From Psychroserpens sp. SPM9 (GTDB lineage Bacteria > Bacteroidota > Bacteroidia > Flavobacteriales > Flavobacteriaceae), in NCBI RefSeq assembly GCF_025153525.1, contig NZ_JANZNR010000003.1:372001-436000 (forward strand): 64,000 bases of DNA, given 5' to 3'. The translations under genes were made by a program, and so were the position numbers. Under the pieces are notes generated by a model. It was given only the letters and a program-made list of their open reading frames with translations. It did not search any database and was not told where the DNA came from. Shown here one piece after another: positions 42,500 through 52,752 of the stretch. How positions within the stretch are numbered: position 1 is the stretch's first letter; each line of letters opens with the position of its first letter.

Positions 42500-44080
42500 T
42501 TAGTTGGCTTTTTTCTTTTTTCTCCATTTACTAAAGCCAAACCATGCTGCTAATAAAATTAAAAAAGGAATAAGATAAGAGGTACGTTCTCCATTACCAC
42601 CAACAGTTGTAAACCAGCGTTCCCATCGCGGATTTTTAAGTCCGTCCCAACTCATCCAGATAAATACAGGTTTTCCAACCACATGATTAAAAGGAACAAA
42701 TCCCCAGCCACGAGAATCTACCGAATTATTGCGATTATCTCCCATCATCCAGTAGTAATCATTGTCAAAAGTATAGGTTGCGGAAGCTAGTCCTTCAATA
42801 AGAATTTGATTGCCTTGAGTGGTAACTTTTTTGCCTTCGTATTCAGAAATTAAACGTTTATATAAAGGCAATACTTCTAGGTTTAATTGTATCGTTGCGC
42901 CTTTCTTCGGAATATAAATTGGTCCGAAGTTATCATAATTCCAATTGTATTGTGGGCTATGAGGAAATACTCTTTCATCTCTCACGCCTTTTTCGCTGGC
43001 AGCAGGAGTGATTTTGGCAACATTAGGATGGTTTTTAAAACGCGCTAAAGCTTCATCAGTAATGGCTGAAAAATAATAGGTTTTTCCATCATTAAGAAGC
43101 ACCATCTGATCGGTGATATCATAACGGTTTTTTAATTCGTTAGGATCGAAGGTTCTGTTTTTGGCTTCCACATAGTAACTAAACTGAAGCTTAGCACGAT
43201 CGGGCAATGTGTTTTTTTGTCCGTTAATGTACACCACACCATTTCTAACTTCTAAGGAATCTCCAGGAACACCTACACAGCGTTTAACCAGATTGGTTTT
43301 TTTATCAATAGGCTTATAATAATTTCGATCTGGTGTAAAATCGTTCATATCGAGAAGCGTATCTGCTGGTTGGTTGAATACCACAATGTCGTTGCGATCA
43401 ATAGATTCAAATCCGGGAATCCTCATATAAGGCAATTGCAATTTATTGATCAAAGAAGTTTTTCGTTCTTCAAAATTATCGTTGAAAGCATACGATTTAA
43501 CATTTAATACAGGAATAGTATCATGTACCATAGGTGCAGCCACAGTCGTCATAGGAATACGTGCGCCATAATGAAATTTACTAACGAATAAGAAATCGCC
43601 AACATATAATGATTTTTCAAGCGAAGAACTCGGAATTGTAAACGGTTGAATAAAGTAAGTATGCACAACCGTAGCAGCAACAATAGCGAATAAAATTGAA
43701 CTGGTCCAATCACCAGAGCTTGATTTCGGATTGATATCTCGGTCTTCTACATAGCTAACATCGGTTGCATAGTTTAAGTAGTAATTATAAAACCCAAGAG
43801 TGACAACAGCTAAAAACGTATCTAAATATTCATTTTTCCCAAAGCTTCTAGAGGTTTCTACCCAAACCACAGGTAGCATAATTAAGTTCACAATAGGAAC
43901 AAATAATAGGATAGTCCACCACCAAGGACGTTTAATAATTTTCATCAAAATGATGGCATTATACACAGGAATAAATGCTTCCCATGCTTGTCGTCCTGCT
44001 TTAATATATAGTTTCCATGTTCCTAATCCGTGAACGAATTGGATGATTAGAATAAAAATTAACCACTGTGTAATAGTCAT
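42500..44080 (-). CDS. lepB: Signal peptidase I (long Bacteroidota form)
   Basis: A 526-residue signal peptidase, much longer than the E. coli enzyme (324). It has N-terminal membrane segments (about 5-22, 52-72, 88-104), then a further helix (about 127-145) leading to the catalytic serine in IPSSSLEKSL (Ser153). The general base Lys266 lies in NLVKRCVGVPGD, and MMGDNRNNSVDSRGWGFV is the C-terminal conserved box. A large insertion (about 285-415) separates these boxes, and a final transmembrane helix (about 500-520) ends in a basic tail. It removes signal peptides of exported proteins. Its place in the operon after dapB is, as I recall it, typical of flavobacteria. Confidence 0.94.
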   Translation of the reverse strand: MTITQWLIFILIIQFVHGLGTWKLYIKAGRQAWEAFIPVYNAIILMKIIKRPWWWTILLFVPIVNLIMLPVVWVETSRSFGKNEYLDTFLAVVTLGFYNYYLNYATDVSYVEDRDINPKSSSGDWTSSILFAIVAATVVHTYFIQPFTIPSSSLEKSLYVGDFLFVSKFHYGARIPMTTVAAPMVHDTIPVLNVKSYAFNDNFEERKTSLINKLQLPYMRIPGFESIDRNDIVVFNQPADTLLDMNDFTPDRNYYKPIDKKTNLVKRCVGVPGDSLEVRNGVVYINGQKNTLPDRAKLQFSYYVEAKNRTFDPNELKNRYDITDQMVLLNDGKTYYFSAITDEALARFKNHPNVAKITPAASEKGVRDERVFPHSPQYNWNYDNFGPIYIPKKGATIQLNLEVLPLYKRLISEYEGKKVTTQGNQILIEGLASATYTFDNDYYWMMGDNRNNSVDSRGWGFVPFNHVVGKPVFIWMSWDGLKNPRWERWFTTVGGNGERTSYLIPFLILLAAWFGFSKWRKKKKAN

Positions 44081-44142
44081 AATCCTGATTGGTTTCTTAG
44101 TGAGTTGAAAAGTATTTAAAAACGTTATATACTCTAGGCAAA

Positions 44143-44844
44143 TTAACTAATATTTAAGACATCTTTCATTGTAAATATGCCTTTTTTGTCATGAATAAAT
44201 TCTGCTGCAATAACAGCTCCCAAAGCAAATCCTTTTCTGCTATGTGCTGTATGTTTAATTTGGATACTGTCAACTTCAGAGTTGTAATTAACTTCGTGAG
44301 TTCCAGGCACATTTTCAATACGTTTTGCTAAAATACCAATCTCATTTTGTTTTGGCGCATCTAAGGTCCACTTTTTATAATTGGATCTTTCTATAATAGT
44401 TTCAGCAAGCGTAATGGCCGTTCCACTTGGTGCATCCAGTTTTTCGGTATGATGAATTTCTTCCATTGAAGCCGTATATTCTGGAAGCTTAGCCATCAAT
44501 TTTGCCAAGGTTTTATTCAGCTCAAAAAAGATATTTACCCCTAAACTAAAATTGGACGCATATAAAAAAGACCCATTTTTTTCTTTGCATAAAGCCACCA
44601 TAGATTCATAAGACTCTAACCATCCGGTAGTTCCCGAAATAACAGGCGTATTATGGTTTAAGCATGTAGAAATATTAGCCACAGCCGAGGACGGCAAACT
44701 AAAATCTATAGCAACATCAATCCCTTCCAATGTGTAATTTTCTGTAGCGCTGGATACTTTAAGGGTAATAGTATGACCACGTTGTTTGGCAATAGTTTCG
44801 ATTGCTCTTCCCATTTTTCCGTAGCCCAAAAGTGCGATATTCAT
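44143..44844 (-). CDS. dapB: 4-hydroxy-tetrahydrodipicolinate reductase
   Basis: A 233-residue enzyme of the lysine/diaminopimelate pathway that reduces the DapA product with NAD(P)H. The dinucleotide-binding loop is GYGKMGRAIE near the N-terminus, followed by DFSLPSS, the SGTTGW loop and the catalytic HHTEKLDAPSGTA. It is shorter than the E. coli protein (273), a compact form common in Bacteroidota. It lies three bases downstream of the DUF5683 gene in the parA operon. Confidence 0.95.
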   Translation of the reverse strand: MNIALLGYGKMGRAIETIAKQRGHTITLKVSSATENYTLEGIDVAIDFSLPSSAVANISTCLNHNTPVISGTTGWLESYESMVALCKEKNGSFLYASNFSLGVNIFFELNKTLAKLMAKLPEYTASMEEIHHTEKLDAPSGTAITLAETIIERSNYKKWTLDAPKQNEIGILAKRIENVPGTHEVNYNSEVDSIQIKHTAHSRKGFALGAVIAAEFIHDKKGIFTMKDVLNIS

Positions 44845-44847
44845 AAT

Positions 44848-45444
44848 TTAGAATTTAAAATTCAAAGTGATCCCCAAATCTGTAGTATTTTCCATTTGGT
44901 TGTACTTGACGTGTGGTCTAAAAGACAAGTCTTCATCGACATTAAACTGAAGTAAATGCGCATCTACATTGGCATCAATAATATTTAAGGCATACATACC
45001 AATGGTAATCAACAACGCCAATTCTTTGTTACGCCTCAACTGTTGCTGCGCGCGTATGAGTCCGTCATCAGAAACATTAGGAAAGGGATCACCATCAGAA
45101 CCTTGAGGAAATCCAGCCAAACGTCTTTTATAAGCATCACGATACAAGTCATAATCCTTATCATTTTTGACATAGAGATATGCAGGAATCCCAATCGCAG
45201 CATAAACGAGAGGAATTTTCCAATATTTTTTATTGTAAGCTTGTCCTAAACCCGGAAGTACAGCAGAGTAGAAGGCCGCTTTAGAAGGCGCTAAAACATT
45301 GATAGGTTCACGCTTTGTTTTTATTGAATCCTGGACGACAATTAAATCGGTTTTTACATCTTGAGGTGTTTTATCTTCCTGCGAAAATGAAAAACAACTA
45401 AATACGAGAGTAATGAATAAACTATATACTAATTTATTTGGCAC
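44848..45444 (-). CDS. DUF5683 membrane or outer-envelope protein
   Basis: A 198-residue protein starting at a GTG (45442-45444) that places a proper signal peptide (VPNKLVYSLFITLVFSCFSFSQ) at the N-terminus. A longer reading to 45516 would add a non-signal tail inside parB. The conserved DUF5683 core is 'APSKAAFYSAVLPGLGQAYNKKYWKIPLVYAAIGIPAYLY', a hydrophobic hairpin after the signal; the C-terminus has short beta strands. It overlaps parB by 11 bases. The family is Bacteroidota-specific and of unknown function. Confidence 0.85.
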   Translation of the reverse strand: MPNKLVYSLFITLVFSCFSFSQEDKTPQDVKTDLIVVQDSIKTKREPINVLAPSKAAFYSAVLPGLGQAYNKKYWKIPLVYAAIGIPAYLYVKNDKDYDLYRDAYKRRLAGFPQGSDGDPFPNVSDDGLIRAQQQLRRNKELALLITIGMYALNIIDANVDAHLLQFNVDEDLSFRPHVKYNQMENTTDLGITLNFKF

Positions 45445-46333
45445 GCTGAACGAGTTTTTTAATGCGGTTAAAATCTTCTTCGGAATGAAACGGAATGGTA
45501 ATTTGTCCCTTTCCATTCTTTGCTACTTTAACGGCAATTTTATGGCCAAAGTATTCTGAAAATTCTTTTATGCCTTTTTTAACAAATTTAGGGAGTTCCT
45601 GAGGTTCAGACGTTTTTTTTGCTGAAGGGTTTTGGTAATTTTTAACCAGACTTTCTGTGGCTCTTACCGATAGTTTTTCAGAAATAATCTTCTCATAAAT
45701 ATCCAGCTGTACATTTTGGTCTTCAATATTAATAATCGCACGACCATGACCCATAGAAATAAACCCGTCTCGCATTCCGGTTTGAATGATAGGATCTAAT
45801 TTTAGTAACCGAAGATAATTGGCGATTGTAGAACGCTTTTTTCCAACACGTTCGCTCATTTGCTCTTGAGTGAGGCTAATTTCGTCAATTAAACGTTGGT
45901 AGGATAAGGCAATTTCGATTGGATCTAAATCCTGGCGCTGGATGTTTTCAACCAAAGCCATCTCTAAAGATTCCTGATCATTAGCGATTCTTATATAGGC
46001 AGGAATTGTCGTGAGACCAATTAATTTGGAAGCTCTAAAACGACGTTCACCAGAAACAAGCTGAAACTTATTAAATTCCAGTTTACGAACTGTAATAGGT
46101 TGAATAACGCCTAATTCTTTTATAGAAGACGCTAGCTCGCGTAAAGTTTCTTCGTTAAAATTGGTTCGTGGCTGAAAGGGATTAATTTCGATAGCATCGA
46201 TATCTAATTCAACGATATTACCAATTATAGTATCTGCATTTTTATCTTGAGCAGATTGAATATCATTTGAAGGGTCTTTCAACAATGCCGATAAACCTCT
46301 ACCTAGTGCCTGTTTTTTTGTTGCCTTCGCCAT
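45434..46333 (-). CDS. parB: Chromosome partitioning protein ParB
   Basis: A 299-residue ParB/Spo0J protein. An N-terminal segment with GRGLSALLKD is followed by the CTPase/ParB domain (INPFQPR, GVIQPITVRKL, LVSGERRFRASKLIGL, the classical GERRxRA box) and the helix-turn-helix (LTQEQMSERVGKKRSTIANYLRLLKL), then a C-terminal dimerisation region. It binds parS and works with ParA in origin segregation. No consensus parS was spotted in this window. It overlaps parA by one base. Confidence 0.96.
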   Translation of the reverse strand: MAKATKKQALGRGLSALLKDPSNDIQSAQDKNADTIIGNIVELDIDAIEINPFQPRTNFNEETLRELASSIKELGVIQPITVRKLEFNKFQLVSGERRFRASKLIGLTTIPAYIRIANDQESLEMALVENIQRQDLDPIEIALSYQRLIDEISLTQEQMSERVGKKRSTIANYLRLLKLDPIIQTGMRDGFISMGHGRAIINIEDQNVQLDIYEKIISEKLSVRATESLVKNYQNPSAKKTSEPQELPKFVKKGIKEFSEYFGHKIAVKVAKNGKGQITIPFHSEEDFNRIKKLVQRAK

Positions 46334-47097
46334 TATACATTCTTATTTATAATTTCTTTTGCCAAACTTAAATAATTTGTGGCGCCTTTACTACTAACAT
46401 CATATTTAATAATGCTTTCACCATAACTAGGTGCTTCACCTAATCTTACATTTCGCTGAATAATCGTTTCAAAAACCATATCACTAAAATGCTTTTGGAC
46501 TTCTTCCACAACTTGATTTGATAAGCGTAGACGCTGGTCAAACATTGTGAGTAACATGCCTTCAATATCTAAATCCTTATTGTGGATTTTTTGAACGCTT
46601 TTTACAGTATTTAAAAGTTTTCCTAAGCCTTCTAAAGCAAAGTATTCACATTGAATTGGAATAATAACCGAATCCGAAGCCGTTAGAGCATTAAGTGTTA
46701 GCAAGCCTAAAGAAGGCGCACAATCTATTAAAATATAGTCATAAGCAGACTTAAGATGTGTGATTGCTTTTTTAAGCATATACTCGCGTTCGTCTTTATC
46801 TACAAGTTCAATTTCGATCGCTACAAGGTCTATATGCGCCGGAATGATATCTACGTTTGGCGAATCGGTTTCTATAATCGCTTCTTCGGCTGAAGCTGTA
46901 TGTTCTAATAACTGGTAGGTTCCAATTTCAACTTGTTCGACGTCAATACCAAGACCAGACGTTGCATTAGCTTGTGGATCGGCATCTATAAGTAATACTT
47001 TTTTTTCTAAAACGCCTAAAGATGCAGCTAAGTTCACTGAAGTTGTTGTTTTACCAACACCTCCCTTTTGATTGGCAATTGCAATGATTTTACCCAT
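46333..47097 (-). CDS. parA: Chromosome partitioning ATPase ParA (Soj)
   Basis: A 254-residue Walker-type cytoskeletal ATPase. It has a deviant Walker A, KGGVGKTTTS (11-20), an A' motif VLLIDADPQANATSG and a Walker B region YILIDCAPSLGLLT. It lacks an N-terminal DNA-binding domain, as expected of chromosomal ParA. It is first gene of the long parA-parB-DUF5683-dapB-lepB operon; a possible -7 element TATTTTTG lies at 47121-47128 on the minus strand. Confidence 0.96.
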   Translation of the reverse strand: MGKIIAIANQKGGVGKTTTSVNLAASLGVLEKKVLLIDADPQANATSGLGIDVEQVEIGTYQLLEHTASAEEAIIETDSPNVDIIPAHIDLVAIEIELVDKDEREYMLKKAITHLKSAYDYILIDCAPSLGLLTLNALTASDSVIIPIQCEYFALEGLGKLLNTVKSVQKIHNKDLDIEGMLLTMFDQRLRLSNQVVEEVQKHFSDMVFETIIQRNVRLGEAPSYGESIIKYDVSSKGATNYLSLAKEIINKNV

Positions 47098-47120
47098 TAA
47101 TGATTTGGTTTAATTAAGCT

Positions 47121-47128
47121 CAAAAATA
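47121..47128 (-). promoter_or_regulatory. -7 promoter element of the parAB operon
   Basis: TATTTTTG on the minus strand, matching TAnnTTTG, 23 bases upstream of the parA ATG. There is no convincing -33 box, so confidence is limited. Confidence 0.4.
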
Positions 47129-47177
47129 CGATTTATTATGACTTTATAAAATGTAAGTTGTTAACAGTATTGCACAA

Positions 47178-47205
47178 AAAAAGCAGCCTTTTACCGCTGC
47201 TTTTT
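47178..47205 (-). terminator. Terminator after the M16 peptidase gene
   Basis: Hairpin AAAAAGCAGC (47178-47187) / GCTGCTTTTT (47196-47205), 18 bases downstream of the M16 stop codon in the minus-strand sense. It isolates that gene from parA. Confidence 0.8.
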
Positions 47206-47222
47206 ATGAATGGACTTAAAAT

Positions 47223-50075
47223 CTACTTTTCTTCTGGTAAAAGAATCGCTTTTAAATAGCCATCTTGTAAATATTTTTTGGCAACATTATGAATGTCTTC
47301 AGTAGTTAAAGCATTAATATTTGCCTCATAATTTATCACATTATCAATATCTGATTGGTTGTAATCTGCATTTTTAATTGTAGATAACCAGAAACGGTTT
47401 TGTTCTAATTGTTCTTTACGTGTTAATAATAAGGCCTTTTTCACTTTGTCTAAATCTTTTGCTTCCGGACCGTTATCAATAATTTTTTGAAGTTCGGCAA
47501 TGGCAGCAGCTGCAAGTTTTTCCGCATTTTCAGGTGCACATGGAAAAGAAATACTAAAGTTAAAAGTTCCGTAAGGTATTTTTCTAATCGAACCTCGGGC
47601 TCCAGCACCATAGACACCACCTTCATCTTCTCTTAGTTTTTCAATAAGCTTGATGCTTAAAATTTCACCTAAAGCGTTCATAGCTCTGGCTTCGTTTACA
47701 TCATATTCGGTCTCACCTCTAAAGATAAGGTTGACCTGACTTTTAGGTTCTGAACCTTTGTTATAGATAAATTCTTGCGCACCATATTTTGGTCTAAATG
47801 ATGGTACTTTGTACGCTTCTTTTGCTGCTGTTCCTGGTAATGAAGCGATATAGGTTTCAGCTAGCTCTGCAATTTGACTAGCATCAACATTCCCTACAAA
47901 ATAAAAGTTGAAATCTCCTGCATTTGCAAAACGTTCTTGAAACTTTTCATAAGCTAAATCGTAATTAGCCTTGTCTAAAGCTTCACCATCTGGAAAGCCT
48001 GTATATCTTGGGTTTCCTTCGTTTAAAAATTCACCTAAAGCAATTGAAAATGAAATATTTGGATTTGATAAAATGTTTCCTAAAAATGCTTTTTGTTTAC
48101 TGATATACGACTGAAACGCTTCTGGGTCTTTGTCTAATTTTGTAAAATACAAATGAATCATCTGAAACATGGTCTCCATGTCTTTAGGCGTTGTTGCACC
48201 TCGCATACCTTCATCTAAAGATCCAATATATGGACGAACATTTGCGATTTTACCAGACATAACTTTAGTCATGTCGTTCTTTTTTAAACCGTCAATTCCA
48301 GCTTCAAATAAACCACCATTGGCACTAGCTGTTTCTTTTAAAACATCGTCAGCGTATAACGACGTTCCTCCATAACTAAAGGCTTCAAAAAGAATTTCGT
48401 CATTTTTAAAATCGGTTTTTTTGTAAATAACCTTGGCGCCATTACTAAGTGTTAAGGTTGTTGTTTCATTAATTTGACCTTGATTATTAACTTCAGTGTT
48501 TGTAATGCTACCTTTTGTTGGTTTATTTGGCATTAATTCTGAACGTACCGCTTCATCTTCATAACCTTCAATGTCACTGTTTTTAACACTGTCTAGTAAA
48601 TCAATAACTTCCTTTTCGGTTACTTTTGTGAGTCCTTCTTTTTTCGGACCTGTTAAAACCACCAAACGATTATCGTCGTGCAAGAAATTTTTAATTAGAC
48701 CGTTAACTTCTTCAATTTTGATAGTTGGTAATTGTGCTTCAGCAAATTTATAAGACCATTCTACACTTGGCATCGGACTCTCCTGAAGGAAGTTTTGAAT
48801 GTATGAATTCACTAATCTGCCAGATTCTTGTTTGTCTCTATCTTTGTATGCACGTTCTAATCTTGCTAAATAATCTTTTTTTGCACGTTCCAATTCCGAA
48901 GCATTAAATCCGAAACGCTTTACACGTTCATTTTCTTCTAACAAAGTTTTTAAAGCTTCTAATTGTCCGGTTTCATTGGTTTGTGCTACCGATTGATAAG
49001 CATCTTTGTTTCCAATAATTCCTCCGTGATACGAAAATCCGAAAATAAATGGCGGATTAGGTTTGTTGCTGTATTCACGTAATCTATTATTAATCATTCC
49101 TGTAAAAAGGCTTTCGACCATATTGTCTCTGTAATCTTTTACAGTTCGGGTCTTTTTAGAAGCGCCTTTATCTTTGTAATAAATTTGAACCTGACTTCCG
49201 GTAGCTTCTTCATCCCATTCAATCGCAACGAAAGTACCTTCGTGGTTATCGGATCCAAATTCTTCCCTAGGTTTCGGATTTTCTGGATTTTTTAAACCTG
49301 AAAAGTTTTCTTTAATCTTTTTTTCAAGGGTTTCAACATCTAAATCACCCACAGCGATAACAGCCATTAAATTTGGACGATACCAATCGCTTTGGAAGTT
49401 TCTCAGACTTTCATAACTAAACGTTTCCAGATTTTCTTTGGTTCCGATAGGTAAGCGGTCTGCGTATTTAGAATTATAGGCAATTTTATCAAGATATTTT
49501 GATTGCATTCGGGTTGAAGCGCCAAGACGTGTTCTGTATTCTTCGATAACAACACCACGTTCTTCATCAATATCTTTTTCGGTTAATAAAGCGCCGCCAG
49601 CCCAATCCTGAAGAATTTGAAATCCTTTATCCAGCTTTTCTGGATCGTCACTAGGAATTGGAAGGATATAAACGGTTTGATCAAAACCTGTATAGGCGTT
49701 CAAATCGGCACCAAATTCCACACCAATACTTTGCAGGTAATCTACCAGCTCGTTTTTCTTAAAATTGGTAGTCCCATTAAAGTTCATATGCTCCATGAAG
49801 TGCGCTAAGCCTTTTTGATCATCTGTTTCCAGAATGGAACCGGCTTTTATAGCTAAACGTAATTCTACTTTGTCTTCAGGTTTTCCGTTGTTTTGAATGT
49901 AATAGGTGAGACCGTTACTAAGTACGCCCGTTTTGACATCTGGATTCATTGGAATTTCTTCGGCAGCCGAAATTTCTTTCTTCTCTACAGTGGTTTCTTG
50001 AGCAAAAGAAATGGTAGACATAACGAAGGCCACAACCATGCTAAGCATGAGTTTTGTTGATGGTTTTTGATACAT
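47223..50075 (-). CDS. M16-family zinc metallopeptidase, two-lobed secreted form
   Basis: A 950-residue exported protease with a signal peptide (about 1-26). The inverted zinc motif HFMEH is at residues 92-96 in GLAHFMEHMNFNGT, with the distal Glu in DEERGVVIEEYRTR near 172. The C-terminal half is a second, inactive M16 lobe (PKSQVNLIFRG, EKLREDEGGVYGAGARG). The two-lobe, single-chain architecture is that of pitrilysin/insulinase or PqqL-like enzymes, which degrade peptides within a closed chamber. It is a single-gene unit with a terminator. Confidence 0.95.
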   Translation of the reverse strand: MYQKPSTKLMLSMVVAFVMSTISFAQETTVEKKEISAAEEIPMNPDVKTGVLSNGLTYYIQNNGKPEDKVELRLAIKAGSILETDDQKGLAHFMEHMNFNGTTNFKKNELVDYLQSIGVEFGADLNAYTGFDQTVYILPIPSDDPEKLDKGFQILQDWAGGALLTEKDIDEERGVVIEEYRTRLGASTRMQSKYLDKIAYNSKYADRLPIGTKENLETFSYESLRNFQSDWYRPNLMAVIAVGDLDVETLEKKIKENFSGLKNPENPKPREEFGSDNHEGTFVAIEWDEEATGSQVQIYYKDKGASKKTRTVKDYRDNMVESLFTGMINNRLREYSNKPNPPFIFGFSYHGGIIGNKDAYQSVAQTNETGQLEALKTLLEENERVKRFGFNASELERAKKDYLARLERAYKDRDKQESGRLVNSYIQNFLQESPMPSVEWSYKFAEAQLPTIKIEEVNGLIKNFLHDDNRLVVLTGPKKEGLTKVTEKEVIDLLDSVKNSDIEGYEDEAVRSELMPNKPTKGSITNTEVNNQGQINETTTLTLSNGAKVIYKKTDFKNDEILFEAFSYGGTSLYADDVLKETASANGGLFEAGIDGLKKNDMTKVMSGKIANVRPYIGSLDEGMRGATTPKDMETMFQMIHLYFTKLDKDPEAFQSYISKQKAFLGNILSNPNISFSIALGEFLNEGNPRYTGFPDGEALDKANYDLAYEKFQERFANAGDFNFYFVGNVDASQIAELAETYIASLPGTAAKEAYKVPSFRPKYGAQEFIYNKGSEPKSQVNLIFRGETEYDVNEARAMNALGEILSIKLIEKLREDEGGVYGAGARGSIRKIPYGTFNFSISFPCAPENAEKLAAAAIAELQKIIDNGPEAKDLDKVKKALLLTRKEQLEQNRFWLSTIKNADYNQSDIDNVINYEANINALTTEDIHNVAKKYLQDGYLKAILLPEEK

Positions 50076-50249
50076 GTTTTTGAGTTTAATTGTTTTAATG
50101 ATAAATATAACTAAGTTTTTAGTTGAAAAGAAATAGATTGTACTATTTTTCTTATTAATCTTCCGAAGATAAAAAACAAGTTATTGATTTAAAGAAGTTT
50201 AACAAGTTTTAACGCTTTAAACTGTGTAGAGGTGTAGTGATGTGAGTGT

Positions 50250-50636
50250 TTATTTTTTTACAGATTTAAACACGAGTTTTTGCTTGGATGTGTTTCTGGA
50301 AAGCGTGATTTGTTTCGACTGAAGATCATGAATAGTCCATAATGTTTCACCTCTTTTGTTTTTAATACTAATCACATTGCTATTGAGTGACCAAGTGCCT
50401 TCTAAGTCTTGTACAAAGCTAAATACGGAAGTAAAATCTTTATTTAATAGCATGGTCGTGCCTTCTAAGAAGGACAGCATTTCTTTTAATTCTTCCTCAG
50501 TTCTATCGGGATTGATAATGTCTACAAGTTCCCATTTTTTGGAAAGATTGTCGGTATTAATTTCTAAAGTCTCTTGTGCTTCTGTTGTATACAGACCTAA
50601 GAAGAAAATGATTAATAAGTACATGGATTTATTCAT
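50250..50636 (-). CDS. Small exported protein, lipocalin-like, unknown function
   Basis: A 128-residue protein with a signal peptide ([21 protein letters not shown]) and a beta-rich mature part ([51 protein letters not shown]) resembling the small lipocalin-like domains of Bacteroidota. The start overlaps the end of the methylmalonyl-CoA mutase large-subunit gene by eight bases, making it the last gene of that operon. No catalytic motif is seen. Confidence 0.75.
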   Translation of the reverse strand: MNKSMYLLIIFFLGLYTTEAQETLEINTDNLSKKWELVDIINPDRTEEELKEMLSFLEGTTMLLNKDFTSVFSFVQDLEGTWSLNSNVISIKNKRGETLWTIHDLQSKQITLSRNTSKQKLVFKSVKK

Positions 50637-52752
50637 CGATAAGAATTTCTAAAATTTTAATAGCAGCATCGCTGATTTTTGTTCCTGGACCAAAAACGGC
50701 CACAGCACCAGCATCAAATAAATACTGATAATCTTGCTTCGGAATTACGCCTCCTACGATGACCATAATATCATCGCGACCATATTTTTTAAGTTCTTCT
50801 ATTACTTGAGGTACAAGTGTCTTATGTCCTGCAGCTAAGGATGATACACCTAAAATGTGAACATCATTTTCAACCGCTTGCTTAGCGGCTTCTTTTGGGG
50901 TTTGAAATAACGGACCAATATCCACATCAAAGCCAACATCGGCATAACCTGTAGCAACAACTTTTGCACCACGATCATGACCATCTTGTCCCATTTTGGC
51001 TATCATAATTCGAGGTCGGCGACCATCTTGCTCAGCAAATTTATCGGCTAAGGCTCTAGCTTTTTTAAAGCTTTCATCATCTTTTATTTCTTTACTATAC
51101 ACGCCAGAAAATGATTTTATTTGTGCTTTGTAACGCCCGAATGCAACTTCTAAAGCATCACTAATTTCTCCTAAAGTAGCACGTTCTCGTGCTGCATCTA
51201 CTGCTAAAGCTAATAAATTATCGTCACCTGAACGTGCTGCTTTGGTTAATTTTGAAAGTGCGTCTGTTACCGCCTGTGAGTTTCTTGTCGATTTAATCTG
51301 CTCCAAACGTTTAATTTGTCCGTTTCTCACCGTTTGATTATCAACTTCTAAGGTTGTGATAGGATCTTCTTCTTCTAAGCGGTACTTGTTAACGCCAACG
51401 ATAATATCTTGACCAGAATCGATACGCGCTTGTTTACGCGCAGCTGCTTCTTCAATTCTCAGTTTGGGAATACCTGCTTCAATAGCTTTGGTCATACCGC
51501 CTAAAGTTTCAACTTCTTCGATTAATGTCCAAGCTTTTTGAGCAATATCATGTGTTAGTTTCTCTACATAAAAGCTTCCTGCCCAAGGGTCAACTGTTTT
51601 TGTGATTCCTGTTTCTTCTTGCAGAAATAATTGGGTGTTTCTTGCAATACGTGCAGAGAAATCGGTAGGAAGTGCAATCGCCTCATCAAGTGCATTGGTG
51701 TGCAAACTTTGAGTGCCTCCAAAGGCAGCCGCAGCAGCTTCAATGGTTGTACGCGCTACATTATTAAATGGATCTTGCTCTGTTAAACTCCATCCCGAAG
51801 TTTGGCAATGGGTTCGTAATGCTAAGGATTTCGGGTTTTTAGGTTGAAATTGACTTACGAGTTTTGCCCATAACATTCGGGCAGCTCGCATTTTGGCGAT
51901 TTCCATAAAATGATTCATACCAATGGCCCAAAAGAATGATAATCTAGGCGCGAAAGTATCAATATCCATTCCGGCTTCGAGCCCCTTTTTAATGTATTCT
52001 AATCCGTCAGCTAAGGTGTAAGCCAATTCAATATCACAAGTAGCTCCAGCTTCCTGCATATGATAACCTGATATGCTAATGCTGTTAAATTTTGGCATAT
52101 ACTGACTCGTATATTCAAAGATATCAGAAATGATTTTCATTGAAGGTGTTGGCGGATAGATATAAGTATTTCTCACCATAAACTCTTTCAGAATATCATT
52201 TTGAATGGTTCCTGCTAATTGTTCAGGAGCGACGCCTTGTTCTTCCGCAGCAACAATATAAAAGGCCATAATAGGTAAAACAGCACCATTCATGGTCATT
52301 GACACCGACATTTTATCAAGAGGAATCTGGTCGAAAAGAATTTTCATGTCTTCAACCGAATCGATAGCAACACCTGCTTTACCAACGTCGCCTACCACAC
52401 GTTCATGATCGGAATCATAGCCTCTATGTGTGGCTAAATCGAAGGCTACAGACAATCCTTTTTGTCCGGCAGCGAGATTTCTTCTGTAAAATGCATTACT
52501 GTCTTCCGCAGTTGAAAATCCAGCATATTGACGAACGGTCCATGGTCTACGAACATACATGGTTGAGTAGGGGCCTCTGAGATGAGGCGCAATACCAGCC
52601 ACAAAATTTAAATGCTCAATATTATCTAAGTCATTAGCAGAATAAGTTGATTTCACGTCTATGCCTTCCGCAGTAAGAAAGGAGTTCTTAGCTTTAGGTT
52701 TTTGATTGTCACCTTCGGACTTTAATGTTATATGTTGAAGATTTTTTCGCAT
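50629..52752 (-). CDS. Methylmalonyl-CoA mutase large (catalytic) subunit
   Basis: A 707-residue adenosylcobalamin enzyme that interconverts methylmalonyl-CoA and succinyl-CoA. The TIM-barrel domain has the family segments [25 protein letters not shown] and [20 protein letters not shown]. The C-terminal B12 domain carries the cobalt-ligand motif DGHDRG near residue 589 and [14 protein letters not shown]. Length is typical of the catalytic chain. The small-subunit gene lies two lipoprotein genes upstream in the same operon. The B12 supply genes are not in the window. Confidence 0.96.
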   Translation of the reverse strand: MRKNLQHITLKSEGDNQKPKAKNSFLTAEGIDVKSTYSANDLDNIEHLNFVAGIAPHLRGPYSTMYVRRPWTVRQYAGFSTAEDSNAFYRRNLAAGQKGLSVAFDLATHRGYDSDHERVVGDVGKAGVAIDSVEDMKILFDQIPLDKMSVSMTMNGAVLPIMAFYIVAAEEQGVAPEQLAGTIQNDILKEFMVRNTYIYPPTPSMKIISDIFEYTSQYMPKFNSISISGYHMQEAGATCDIELAYTLADGLEYIKKGLEAGMDIDTFAPRLSFFWAIGMNHFMEIAKMRAARMLWAKLVSQFQPKNPKSLALRTHCQTSGWSLTEQDPFNNVARTTIEAAAAAFGGTQSLHTNALDEAIALPTDFSARIARNTQLFLQEETGITKTVDPWAGSFYVEKLTHDIAQKAWTLIEEVETLGGMTKAIEAGIPKLRIEEAAARKQARIDSGQDIIVGVNKYRLEEEDPITTLEVDNQTVRNGQIKRLEQIKSTRNSQAVTDALSKLTKAARSGDDNLLALAVDAARERATLGEISDALEVAFGRYKAQIKSFSGVYSKEIKDDESFKKARALADKFAEQDGRRPRIMIAKMGQDGHDRGAKVVATGYADVGFDVDIGPLFQTPKEAAKQAVENDVHILGVSSLAAGHKTLVPQVIEELKKYGRDDIMVIVGGVIPKQDYQYLFDAGAVAVFGPGTKISDAAIKILEILIDE

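Noticed and set aside
45445-45516. Longer N-terminus of the DUF5683 protein
   Set aside because: It lies within parB, and the signal peptide begins at the GTG 45444.
46333-47222. parS sites near parAB
   Set aside because: I looked for the GTTTCACGTGAAAC-type palindrome and saw none in the operon region; a motif scan of the window would settle it.
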